Shown here: positions 24,101 to 32,576 of the stretch, piece after piece
Numbering within the stretch: position 1 is the stretch's first letter
Layout of the letters: every line of letters begins with the position of its first letter
DNA from: Euglena gracilis
Lineage: Eukaryota; Euglenida; Euglenophyceae; Euglenales
Reading direction: 5' to 3'
DNA length: 64,000 bases
Assembly: GCA_039621445.1 (NCBI GenBank)
Contig: CP154954.1
Location: 66,622,714-66,686,713, forward strand
Position numbers and translations under genes: made by a program
The notes under the pieces: model-generated
What the model was told of the DNA's origin: nothing
The model's database searches: none
What the model saw: only the letters and a program-made list of their open reading frames with translations

Positions 24101-26224
24101 TCGAGGGTACAATCCACTTGCGCTGAATAAGCTTCTCAATCATTTCATTGAGAGCTTGTTCGTGTTCTCCCGAACAACGAAAAAATTTCCGGTGCATTGG
24201 CTTGGCTCCATCCTTAAGCTCGATCTTACAAACACCGAACGGACCGCGTATCGCGGGGTCGATGTCGCACGCGTATACTGGATTTTCCAGCACACCGTGA
24301 AATTCGCGGGTAATCCGCGAACAGAATTCTGACTTAGGATGCTGACCTGCACTCTCGATGACTGCGGAAACCACCAGGGTATCCCTGGGGCTACCGAGCT
24401 TCCTCGGCACCGCAAATTCGGACATTCCGAATGCATCGAAGAAACATACGCGAAAAATGATTTCTTGCAAGGGTGGTAATATTTTACCACAAAAGTCTTC
24501 AAAAATCGGTACATTAGTGGGTAAATCCCACCAATAAAACATACATACGATAGTTGGGTGTACCATTCCGCTTCCGGAATGATGGGTATGAGAATAACTC
24601 CACGGGCTTCATCCCGCAGAATTTTCTCAACCGCACATTCGATAAGTTTTGGGGGAGGGTGCATCATAACACCGTATCACCCCAAAATTTATCAAATGCG
24701 TTGGAGTGTTGTGACCAATGACGTGGCAAACGGGCATGTGCATTGGATGAGAAGGCATCGATTTCCAATGCCAAATCAAAAGAATCAGCCAATGTCGCGA
24801 TTTTGGAAAACCATCGTTCCAAAATGCGATATTGACCAAAATTGAAAGCATTCCATACGCATTTCGCGTATTCATGCACCCGATTTCCGGGTTGCAGAGA
24901 AGAAACACAATGAATGGATCCACAAACATGCGGGTTGTCTTCCACTACCTCAAGGGGTAATCCCAAGGGAGTTTGGACAGGTTGGGGGTTTCCCCATTCC
25001 GCATCAAATTCATACCAAGTGTACTCTGGATGGTGATTAGACATAACGCTTTTCGCGTTTCCAAACAACGAGGTTAATCCGCGTTGTTGGAGAACTCGGT
25101 GTATCTCCGCGCATTGCGGGCTACAACCAAGTGTATCCCTAGGTGTAGATTCCGTATTCGGAATTGCGATTAGTGTCGGATTTTCAACTAAACATCCACA
25201 ATCGAAATCCGATTGGGTGGAAATTCTCCTGCAGTGCACACATTGGAAGGAAGTGTAGTGGTGTGACGGGTGTGCGTGTCCGTGGGTGTCGATGGCATTA
25301 GCCGGTGAGTCTTGTACAGGTGTGCCTGGATTCGGCACAACTGGTGTAAACGGAATGGTGGTGTGGCTGGGCGACTACTCGACTCCCATATATCTTCAGG
25401 CCTTCGGGCTTTCGTCTTGTAACCCAGTGAAATGGCGGGGTACCGCTACTCGCTTGCCCTGCCTCATGTGGAACGCATGTTGGTATGTCATTGGGCAGGG
25501 GGGAGGCTTTCTCCGTACCCCGGGTGTGGAAAACGGTTGTTGGTGTGGTGGATAACGGTGTTGCCATTGTGGGTAACGGTGTTGGAAAAGTGGTGGTCAT
25601 CATGGCGGATGTCAACGGTGATGGTGGTTTGGGTGTCAATGAAGTGGTGGGAGCTGTGCGCAAACCGTGGGAGTGGCAATCCACAACCAATCGGTACTGG
25701 CGTAAAAATGGGTATCCCAAAATTACGTCAGACCCGTGAATTCCGGACTCGTAACCCCAAATATTGGTGAAATGTTGTAATTGTGGGGGTTGTGAGTGAT
25801 GCTTCGGAATGATGGGCAAGAGTATCTCGAGCACACATCCCAAATCACCACCACACATGGGGGTGTTATCCGCGGTTGTAATTTTGATCGGTTTCTTGGC
25901 GCTTACCAAGAGCGGGGTCGGTATCAACCCCAACCGAAAGAGCAGTGCAATGCGACAACCAGTGTCAATGAGAATTTTAACTTTAGTGGAGAAATTTTGG
26001 ATGCGGATTTCCGCTTGGACGAGTAATTCCATTGGTGGTACGCAAAGTGAAGGGTCTGGCGGAAATACGTTTGCATGCCAGCTCTCCCATGAACCCTTTC
26101 CTACTTTGCTCAGCATTCCGAGCGGAAATGTGGAGTGGGGGGTAGGGGACCCGAAATAATTCCGGGTACTGACCGTGAAGGCGGATGGGCAGGGGGGGTA
26201 AGGTTGATCAGGTCTTACCTCCAT
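21177..26224 (-). pseudogene. pol: pol of copy C: protease-RT-RNase H-integrase-chromodomain, four frameshifts
   Basis: The ATG is at 26224 and the stop at 21177. It has the same domain order as copy B. Four 1-nt deletions break the N-terminal third: in the G run near 25437-25440, near 25345-25351, near 24664, and in the A run near 24536-24539. The count explains the length difference from copy B once a shared 3-nt difference is allowed for. From 24566 to 21177 the frame is open for over 1,100 codons through RT, RNase H, integrase (H2C2, complete DDE with MDFLEL, SDQDHL and GRAEAAVKS) and chromodomain (WKVRWKGYGPEEDTWEP). The protease motif ILIDTG is intact in the first segment. RT reads YIDY at 23724-23735, as in copy B. 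Chromodomains of such integrases read histone marks and steer insertion to heterochromatin. Confidence 0.92.
23724..23735 (-). other. RT catalytic motif altered to YIDY (copy C)
   Basis: The same Asp-to-Tyr replacement at the second Asp of the YxDD box as in copy B. Because two copies with otherwise independent damage share it, the change predates the tandem duplication or is a fixed feature of this family. Confidence 0.85.
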
Positions 26225-26272
26225 CTGTTCATCAGCCCAGAGGTCCGTGCCCTCGGACCTCGGGCTCCCCTA
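26225..26272 (-). promoter_or_regulatory. gag/pol in-frame UAG with hairpin (readthrough cassette), copy C
   Basis: gag ends with TAG at 26272-26270. pol is in the same frame, and the 15 codons between this stop and the pol ATG contain no other stop. Eight nucleotides after the UAG (GGGAGCCC) begins a perfect 8-bp stem, GAGGTCCG/CGGACCTC, with loop AGGGCA. AGCCC before it and GGGCT after it can extend it by 5 bp around a bulged T. The loop GGGCA can also pair with TGCCC at 26191-26187, giving a possible pseudoknot. UAG followed after 8 nt by a structured element is the layout of the gammaretroviral (MLV) readthrough signal. A function in readthrough is inferred. Confidence 0.7.
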
Positions 26273-29200
26273 CTCCAAGTCCGAACCGGCCGCATAGCCG
26301 GCAATGGACTTTTTGGTGGAATAGATAGAGTTTAATGAGCGCACCGCCATTCGGGCCTCATTAAATTCCCCGTCCGAGGTCTCATCCCCCTCCCTGCCCG
26401 AAGCCGGGGTGTCCTCCTCCAAACAAGATATCTTGAAACCGACCTTTTGCCGGTTGGAGGAGTAACCACGGTCATCGCGGCGCTTACCGCGATTTCCGTA
26501 GCCGGGCCGGGGGGAACGAGATCTGGGACATTTGGATGCGTGGTGATCTTTGGAACCGCAAAGTGAACAACGGGATTTGTGGCGGGATTCCGCATAACGG
26601 GGGGAACGGTATTCCGTTTTACCGTCAAACCGTCGTGGTGAACGGGTTTCTCGTCGACCATGCGCGGTGTATCGGGTCTTCCCCGTTGCCTCGCGCGAAG
26701 AGGATGATCCACTTCGCGAACGAGATCGTGAAGAATCGCGATTGAAATCCCGTTTTCGGGTAGGGGGTCCAGGTGACCGACCGCGAGAAGGACGGGTTTC
26801 CCGACCATCACGCGATGGTGACTTGGGCCTACTACCGCTAAAGCGGTTCTCCGAAGAACGTGAAACTCCCGATTGACGTGAAAACGCCGAGGAACCCGAT
26901 CCCCGTGAGGAGGTCGAGCCCCTTGGGCTTCCAATACGCTTTCGCGCATCGGGATTCGGGCATTCCCGAGACATGTGACCAGATTTGTTGCACAAAAAGC
27001 ACAGTTTATCCGTGCCTTGGTCCGAGGAACGCTGATTCCGCGTTTTCGGTCCCGTGGTGGGTGATCTTGGTGACATGGGTGATTTTTGCAATGCATTAAC
27101 CGCACCCGCAGGGATTCCCGCGGTGGGATGCGTTTGGAAAGCGGACTGTATTTGTCCCAAAACTTGTGTGAGTTTGAGTTGCTTTGACACATAATTCCAA
27201 CGTTGGGCAAGAGTCATCTCATGCCCTGCCAACTCCTCGCGATGGATATCCTTCACGAGGGATGGTGTAAAATGCAACAAAACCGCATCGAATTGTTCAC
27301 GCATTTGCTTCTCGCCAAGTTCATCAACTTCGGAAGCAAGTGCTAACCATTTGGCATACCAAAGGTCAATGGATTTCCATTTGCGATCCGATGGCGCGCT
27401 TTGTCGCCACTTCTTCTCCAGGGTAATACTGGTGACCAAACTTGAGTTGGTTGCAGCATATTGCTCAACCAGGTCATCAAATGATACGCCATTACGTATC
27501 ACCAAATTGCGTGCACGTTCGCGCTCCTCCCTCGGTAGGCAATCGATGAATTCCATCTTGACTACCTCGGGATTCGGGTCTTGGGTGGGTCCCTTTAGTG
27601 CCCAATAGTATTCCCAGTCCCGAAAAAATTGTTTCCATGTGATTGGATCCCCGTCCCATTGGGGCTTCACCTTGTTCGCGATTGCGATGGTGCCCTTGAA
27701 GTTTCTCTGAGTAACCCGCTGACCCTCGGTGGTATTCCAGGGGTTTGGGTCAGGGTAATTCTTAACACCAAACGCGTTTCGCGGATTTTCCGCTCCATCT
27801 GTAACCCGTGCAGGATTTCCCGCACCAAGTGTAAGGTTGGCAGGATTTTCCTGCGGGAAATGCGAAAAATGTGGTGAATGTCTCCCGGTGGGGCGGGTTT
27901 CCCGCCGAAAACCCGATGGGTGATCTGGTAATCCAGAACCCGTTGGTGGTTGGTATGGTTGCGAATGCGACACATGACCAATACCAGGTGTGGGGTGTTG
28001 GCTCATTCCTCGTACAAGGTTGGAATGTTGAATTTCTTGGTGGAGACTCGAATTTCCGAGCGAGGGGTCAATTTCCTCATCGGAAATGTCGTGCGAAAAG
28101 TTGGTTTGTGGTGTGGGCAAATGCAAAGGTGGTACAATTCGCGTTTTCGCGGGTGGTTGTACCAAATTCGCGGTGGATGTAGGGATTCCTACTCCGGAAA
28201 TGGTAATTTGAGAACGCGATTCCGGGACATTTGGAATACCCACCGCAGCGCTTACCGCGGTGGGTGGTGGCACAACCGGTGCCGGAGTGGACATTTTATC
28301 CAAACTCGCGGACAAGTCATGCACCGTTTCTTCCAAATGTTCCACCAACTGGAGTTGGCCGCAAATACGGTCAACCTCAGTCTCCAAATGCCTAATGCGT
28401 TTGCGGTAACGGGAAAAATCTTCCAAGTGTGGCAACTTTTCAGAAACCAAGTGTAATTCTTGGGCAAGATTTCCTTGGGACTCCTCCACATTCCGGAGTT
28501 GACCCGCAAGCGCTTTTACCGCATTTGAGACGGTTTGCAATTGGTGGAGTGACTTGGTGGGGGTTTCCGCGGTGGTGCGCGTATTTTCCGCGGTTGGCTT
28601 TCCCAACAACGCAGAAATTCGTGCATCCAACCGTGAAACCTCATCTTGCATGGATCGGGCATTCCGATTCACCGATTCCTCAAGTTGAATCAAACTTGTG
28701 CAAAATGCTTGCAAGGTTTCCTTGTTGTCACCAAGCATTTTGTTGTATAATGGGCACACATCCTGTGACTCGGATATCCGAGCACGCGAAATGGGGGGCA
28801 GTGAGCGGATTTCCGCTACTGTGGTGGACAACAAGGTGCAACGGGTTTGTAATTCCCCAATAGCGGCTTGAATACCACTAATGTCGGGAATTCGCTTGGA
28901 AAGTGCGGAAACATGCTCCTGCAAACCGACAACGGTGGCATTAATACCGCCAATGTCCGTTTGCATTTGTTGTTGAGTGAAATCCAACCGTTGTGCGCAA
29001 TCCGCGATTTTCGCGTTCAAGGTGGTTAATCCATCCTGATTTGCGGCACAATGGCAGGATTTTTGCTCCAAGTGTGAAATTCGTTCCTCCAAAAGCTGGA
29101 TTTGCGTACGGGGAACAAAATTTTCTTGCACTTTCGCCTGAAATTGCTTCAAGTGCTCGATTTCCGAGCCAAGATGCAAAATCCGTTGTTGGGCTTCTTG

Positions 29201-30346
29201 GAAAGAAGTGGTAAGTGCGGCAAAATGCACAACCGCCACAAAGTTACCGATTTCCGGCATTTTGGGGGTGGCATTTTGCGCTTGTAACTGCTGCTGCAAT
29301 TGCAGTAGCATGGTTGAACAAGTTTCCACTTTGGCAAAAAGATGGCTCATACCATCTTGCACATGCAGAAACTTGGAGTCATTCCGCGTTTCCGCTTCAT
29401 GCAGCATTTCGCTGATTTGTTGGAAATTTTGTGGAAGTTGGATGCGCAAAATACTGTCAACACTTTCTCGAAAATGCTGAAGGTCTTTCCCCGCATTTTC
29501 AAAATTGTGTTGGCAATATTTGCCGATTTCCTGCAAATAATTCCAGCAACACTCCAGTTTGGTGTTGACAACCCTTTGATTGTCCTCATCAAACTGCAAA
29601 ACTTTGTTGAGCATGGTTGCGCATTCCGCAACGCATTGGTGGACATGCAAAATGTGCTTGCTAAGCGGGTGATCCGCTGGAAGTTGACCGAGAATTCGGA
29701 AAACATCACCGGGGGTGAGGTTATCCCTCAAATCTTCCTCATAGTCCTCCACAATAGAAACGGCACCAGAGATTTCCGGTACCACCAGACGCATATCTGG
29801 GTTCCATGGCAATGCAGGGAAGACCGCAGCTTCCGCGGGTAATCCCGGCAATGCGCGAAATGGTGTGGGGGGTGGTAATTGAGGGGGGGGTTGGAAAAAA
29901 CACGGTGTTTCCACCGAGTTGCACTCCAGAAGGCCCACCGGTGCTTCCACCGGGGATCTTTTGGGTGTGAACAGAGCAAAGGGCAAATACCCCTCACTTT
30001 GTTCATGGGTAACATGAGTAACCAAGTGTGAGGATGCAAGGGGTTCATCCCCTCGCCGTATCAATGATGGGTGAATCGGGATGGAGGAAGGCATTTTGCC
30101 ACCTACATCCCGTACATTCAATGACAATGATGATGAAGAGGGTTCATTACCCCCATGCAATAATGAAGGCGTTTCGCCTTTTGACAATGACAAATGAGTC
30201 AAATTGCCTTCTTCTTGCTTGGGGGGTCGGGAATTGGAACTTGTTTCATTCAAACCGTTCCAATCCCCGCAATCTTCATCACAATTGCTCAATGAACTCA
30301 TCAACAAGTCATAATCAAATTTGGGGTTGGGGCTTGTGCTCTGCAT
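26270..30346 (-). CDS. gag: Gag polyprotein, intact (copy C)
   Basis: 1,358 codons from ATG at 30346 to TAG at 26270; the only unbroken gag in the array. The upstream open codons have no ATG, so 30346 (MQSTSPNPKFDYD) is the start. Layout: acidic/Ser-rich N-terminus; a very long coiled-coil region about residues 200-680 with repeated Gln/Leu heptads; a Pro-rich stretch; a retrotransposon Gag core near 890-1010 (WDGDPITWKQFFRDWEYYW); a CX2CX4HX4C knuckle near 1115 (CFLCNKSGHMSREC); an Arg/Ser-rich linker; and a second knuckle near 1259 (CSLCGSKDHHASKC). Gag forms the intracellular particle and packages RNA. It is more than twice the usual length for a chromovirus Gag, mainly through the coiled-coil half. 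It ends at the UAG of the readthrough cassette, in frame with pol. Confidence 0.93.
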   Translation of the reverse strand: MQSTSPNPKFDYDLLMSSLSNCDEDCGDWNGLNETSSNSRPPKQEEGNLTHLSLSKGETPSLLHGGNEPSSSSLSLNVRDVGGKMPSSIPIHPSLIRRGDEPLASSHLVTHVTHEQSEGYLPFALFTPKRSPVEAPVGLLECNSVETPCFFQPPPQLPPPTPFRALPGLPAEAAVFPALPWNPDMRLVVPEISGAVSIVEDYEEDLRDNLTPGDVFRILGQLPADHPLSKHILHVHQCVAECATMLNKVLQFDEDNQRVVNTKLECCWNYLQEIGKYCQHNFENAGKDLQHFRESVDSILRIQLPQNFQQISEMLHEAETRNDSKFLHVQDGMSHLFAKVETCSTMLLQLQQQLQAQNATPKMPEIGNFVAVVHFAALTTSFQEAQQRILHLGSEIEHLKQFQAKVQENFVPRTQIQLLEERISHLEQKSCHCAANQDGLTTLNAKIADCAQRLDFTQQQMQTDIGGINATVVGLQEHVSALSKRIPDISGIQAAIGELQTRCTLLSTTVAEIRSLPPISRARISESQDVCPLYNKMLGDNKETLQAFCTSLIQLEESVNRNARSMQDEVSRLDARISALLGKPTAENTRTTAETPTKSLHQLQTVSNAVKALAGQLRNVEESQGNLAQELHLVSEKLPHLEDFSRYRKRIRHLETEVDRICGQLQLVEHLEETVHDLSASLDKMSTPAPVVPPPTAVSAAVGIPNVPESRSQITISGVGIPTSTANLVQPPAKTRIVPPLHLPTPQTNFSHDISDEEIDPSLGNSSLHQEIQHSNLVRGMSQHPTPGIGHVSHSQPYQPPTGSGLPDHPSGFRRETRPTGRHSPHFSHFPQENPANLTLGAGNPARVTDGAENPRNAFGVKNYPDPNPWNTTEGQRVTQRNFKGTIAIANKVKPQWDGDPITWKQFFRDWEYYWALKGPTQDPNPEVVKMEFIDCLPREERERARNLVIRNGVSFDDLVEQYAATNSSLVTSITLEKKWRQSAPSDRKWKSIDLWYAKWLALASEVDELGEKQMREQFDAVLLHFTPSLVKDIHREELAGHEMTLAQRWNYVSKQLKLTQVLGQIQSAFQTHPTAGIPAGAVNALQKSPMSPRSPTTGPKTRNQRSSDQGTDKLCFLCNKSGHMSRECPNPDARKRIGSPRGSTSSRGSGSSAFSRQSGVSRSSENRFSGSRPKSPSRDGRETRPSRGRSPGPPTRKRDFNRDSSRSRSRSGSSSSREATGKTRYTAHGRRETRSPRRFDGKTEYRSPRYAESRHKSRCSLCGSKDHHASKCPRSRSPRPGYGNRGKRRDDRGYSSNRQKVGFKISCLEEDTPASGREGDETSDGEFNEARMAVRSLNSIYSTKKSIAGYAAGSDLE

Positions 30347-30647
30347 CTTTTGAGATGGGTAAAAAGGCAAAAAACCCAAAAATTCACACAAATAAGCAGA
30401 GAAACAGGGACCAGAAAGGTTGTATCGGCGATTACCGAACAGAGCCTTCTGAGACCTGTATCCTTGCTTAAAGGTTGGCTAGGGGCCAGGAACAGTACTT
30501 TCACCGTGTTTCACGGCTCAGTACGATCCTCACCACCAGTCAACCACAGAGTTTCTCTGTGTGGAACGTCTGTGTATGATCGTTGCCTAAATCTGCTACC
30601 AAGTGTATTACCTGGTAGCCTTTCTTTCTGTAGGATCTTTGACCTAT
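30347..30647 (-). other. Leader between primer site and gag, copy C
   Basis: About 300 nt, nearly identical to the copy B leader. It contains the donor-like CCAG/GTAATA (intron would start at 30611), the inner copy of the primer-site sequence at 30592-30601 and several micro-hairpins. There is no coding potential on the element strand except ATG-less codons just before gag. Confidence 0.6.
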
Positions 30648-30657
30648 TCTGCTACCA
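30648..30657 (-). other. Primer binding site, tRNA-iMet type, copy C
   Basis: The plus strand is TCTGCTACCA, complementary on the element strand to the 3' end of initiator tRNA-Met, 2 nt from the LTR end. An identical second site is at 30592-30601. Confidence 0.8.
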
Positions 30658-30659
30658 AG

Positions 30660-31084
30660 TGTACGTCCAAAGCTTTCCCTTTCCCCCTTTTTGGAACTTT
30701 CTGTAAAAGCCTTTCGCTTTCGCCTTGGTGCGCAGCCTACTTATGGTAGGGAAAAGTCTTTGGAGTAACGAAAAGTGGTTTTCCCCTTTTCTTCCCAATT
30801 CCCCAAGAAGCAAAGCACAAAGCAAAGATTCAGAAGTTTCTTCTGAGATCAAAGTCGATTGTTCCGAGGGTTTTTCCCTCTGACAAAACCAATGGTGAAA
30901 CTTGGAGATTGTGAGAGTAAAGAATACCACCTGTGGGGGAAGGAGAGAAAAGTGCTGACGTGTCCAGGGGCAGATCCCAGAAGGGTCTGCCACGATCTTA
31001 CCAACTGTGGTTTCCACAGTGGTGTGACCGTCACAGAACCCACTCTGCAGATATCCTACAGAGCTGGGACGTGCCTGGTACACA
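30660..31084 (-). repeat. 5' LTR of copy C, right end of the array
   Basis: A 425-bp LTR, TG...CA, matching 14237-14661. Matching to the other LTR ends exactly after TGTG (31084). Beyond it the sequence is unrelated (recombinase gene). This end therefore marks the insertion junction of the array. The matching left junction and target-site duplication lie outside the window. Confidence 0.85.
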
Positions 31085-32051
31085 ACCTAGCCTGCATTTT
31101 ATTGTCAGGCAGTTGTTACAGAAGCAACAGATCCCCCCCTCAGTGGTTGACAATTTCTTAAGTCAAAATCTGTCCTTGGCAAGATATGATTCTGCCTTCA
31201 GACTCCTGTGGGGAGTTTTGACCATGTCCCAGATGGACCTCGACACCATGAGCCCAGAATTAGTCGCTTCTGGCATCATTAAAATTTTCACCTTCAGTGT
31301 GGCTCAAGCCAGGAATGCTTATAGTGCTGTGGTACAGCTTCCTGGGTTTCACATGTTAAGATTTTTACCCCTGTTGGCCCCCTACAAAAGAAAATGGAAC
31401 ACATCCACCCCCAGGTATTCTTCATTTTGGAATCCTGAGCCATTACTTCAGAAATTGGCAGCAGCACCTCCCCCAGAGTTCCTCAGTGATCTGAGAGACC
31501 AGGTCATTTTAAGTTTCAGACTCATCTGTTTGCATCGTTCAGTGGACTTGAGCAGAACCTTCAGGACAGTGTCCCAGGTTGATGGCAAGGTTTTTGTTCT
31601 TGTCCAAAGAAAGGGTTGGAGACAGACTCAGTGGGAGGAAATTCCCCAGATTCCTTCATGTCCCAATATTTGCCCTTGGTTCAACATGAAAAAATATGTC
31701 AGTTTGACATCACACTGTGCCCCCCCAGGGGGACCTCTGTTGTTAAGTCTAAAACCCCCTTTTACCCCTCTGTCTTCCAAAACCATTTGGAGTTTGACGA
31801 AACGATTGTTGGATAAACATGGGGTACCCCCCCAGTGGGCCCCCCACTCCACCAGGGGGGCAGGAGTGTACATGTATAAACAGGCGGGTTTGTCCTCTGA
31901 GGAGGTGTGCCAGATTGGAAAATGGAAAAATGTGCAGGCCTTTTCTTCCCATTATTTGCGGTTGGAAGCGGGTAAAAAGGCGGGGGTTGCTGTCCAAAAA
32001 ATGGTGCACAAAGCCTCACTGGGGTCTTGTACGGAGCCGGAGCTGTCTCGA

Positions 32052-32114
32052 ACTCCGGTGAAGAATGATCCAGGAGGAAGGGACAGCGGAGGCGGAGCAC
32101 AAGACAACAGTGAG
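32052..32114 (+). repeat. 63-bp inverted repeat, left arm
   Basis: Starts ACTCCGG and ends CAGTGAG. It matches the reverse complement of 32332-32394 with only about two mismatches. The spacer is 217 bp. It lies in the 3' tail of the recombinase gene. It may be a terminal or internal complementary repeat of the parent element, or a separate small foldback insertion. Confidence 0.85.
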
Positions 32115-32331
32115 CCCGCCCCCCCGACCCGGAAAAGAACAAAAAAGTCGGTAAGGAGCCCCCCCCCAAGAAATTTCAGTTCACCCATAGACAGGCCAGC
32201 AACCCGCCGCCGCGAGCCACCGAGAAGTCCGACACCGTCTGAGAGTCCGCCTGCTCCGACATCTCACCGCAGTAATAAACACCACAACGAACACCAAAAA
32301 CACACACAGCAGCCGGAAAGAAGAGCAGGAC

Positions 32332-32394
32332 CTCACTGCTGTCTTGTGCTCCGCCTCCGCTGTCCCTTCCTCCTGGATCATTCTTCGCCGGAGT
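32332..32394 (-). repeat. 63-bp inverted repeat, right arm
   Basis: Reverse complement of the left arm at 32052-32114. The two arms and the spacer are read through by an open frame on the plus strand, which explains the low-complexity C-terminus of the recombinase ORF. Confidence 0.85.
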
Positions 32395-32576
32395 CCGACC
32401 CCACCCGCTACCGGAAAAAACCAGCCCGAAACCCCAAGTTATTCCGCGTACTCTGCCTTCGGGCTCGTGCTTTCGGGAATAAGAAGGCAATGGTTTTTAA
32501 ATTGTGGCAAGAGAGGGACAGAGGGACAGTTGGCGGTCTTCCTTCCCTTAATGCGTGGAGATGCCGAATTTTTTGA

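Larger units (their letters stand above)
14237..31084 (-). mobile_element. Ty3/gypsy chromovirus with extra ORF, copy C (complete, two LTRs)
   Basis: This is the only copy with both LTRs in the window, about 16.85 kb including both. The minus-strand order is LTR 31084-30660, primer site, leader, gag 30346-26270, UAG and hairpin, pol 26224-21177, ORF-X 21004-15565, 3' region, polypurine tract 14671-14662, LTR 14661-14237. The LTR starts with TG and ends with CA, and the primer site lies 2 nt inside it. The integrase ends in a chromodomain, which defines chromoviruses. At 16.8 kb it is far larger than the usual 5-8 kb of that group because gag is long and a third ORF follows pol. The 3' LTR also serves as the 5' LTR of the next copy. 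Confidence 0.9.
31085..32576 (+). pseudogene. Tyrosine recombinase, 5'-truncated by the LTR (DIRS/Ngaro/Crypton type)
   Basis: The frame is open from within the LTR across 31085 to a stop at 32574-32576. There is no ATG until 31224, so the true 5' part is missing and the LTR sits at the break. The start of the fragment (LHFIVRQLLQKQQIPPSVV...ARYDSAFRLL) resembles the helical core-binding domain. The catalytic part follows: the first Arg in LHRSVDLSR (CGT 31536-31538), H-x-x-R in APHSTRGAG (31845-31856), Trp in QIGKWKN, and the nucleophile Tyr in SSHYLRL (31953-31955). These are the hallmark residues of tyrosine recombinases that integrate DIRS-like and Crypton elements. The C-terminal 170 codons are Pro/Arg/Ser-rich low complexity and contain an inverted repeat, so the real end may be nearer 32050. 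No matching RT gene is seen, so the subgroup is undecided. Confidence 0.72.

Noticed and set aside
30933-31083. Recombinase gene starting inside the LTR
   Set aside because: The start there is not an ATG and the stretch is LTR sequence shared with 14510-14660; the frame is open across the junction by chance.
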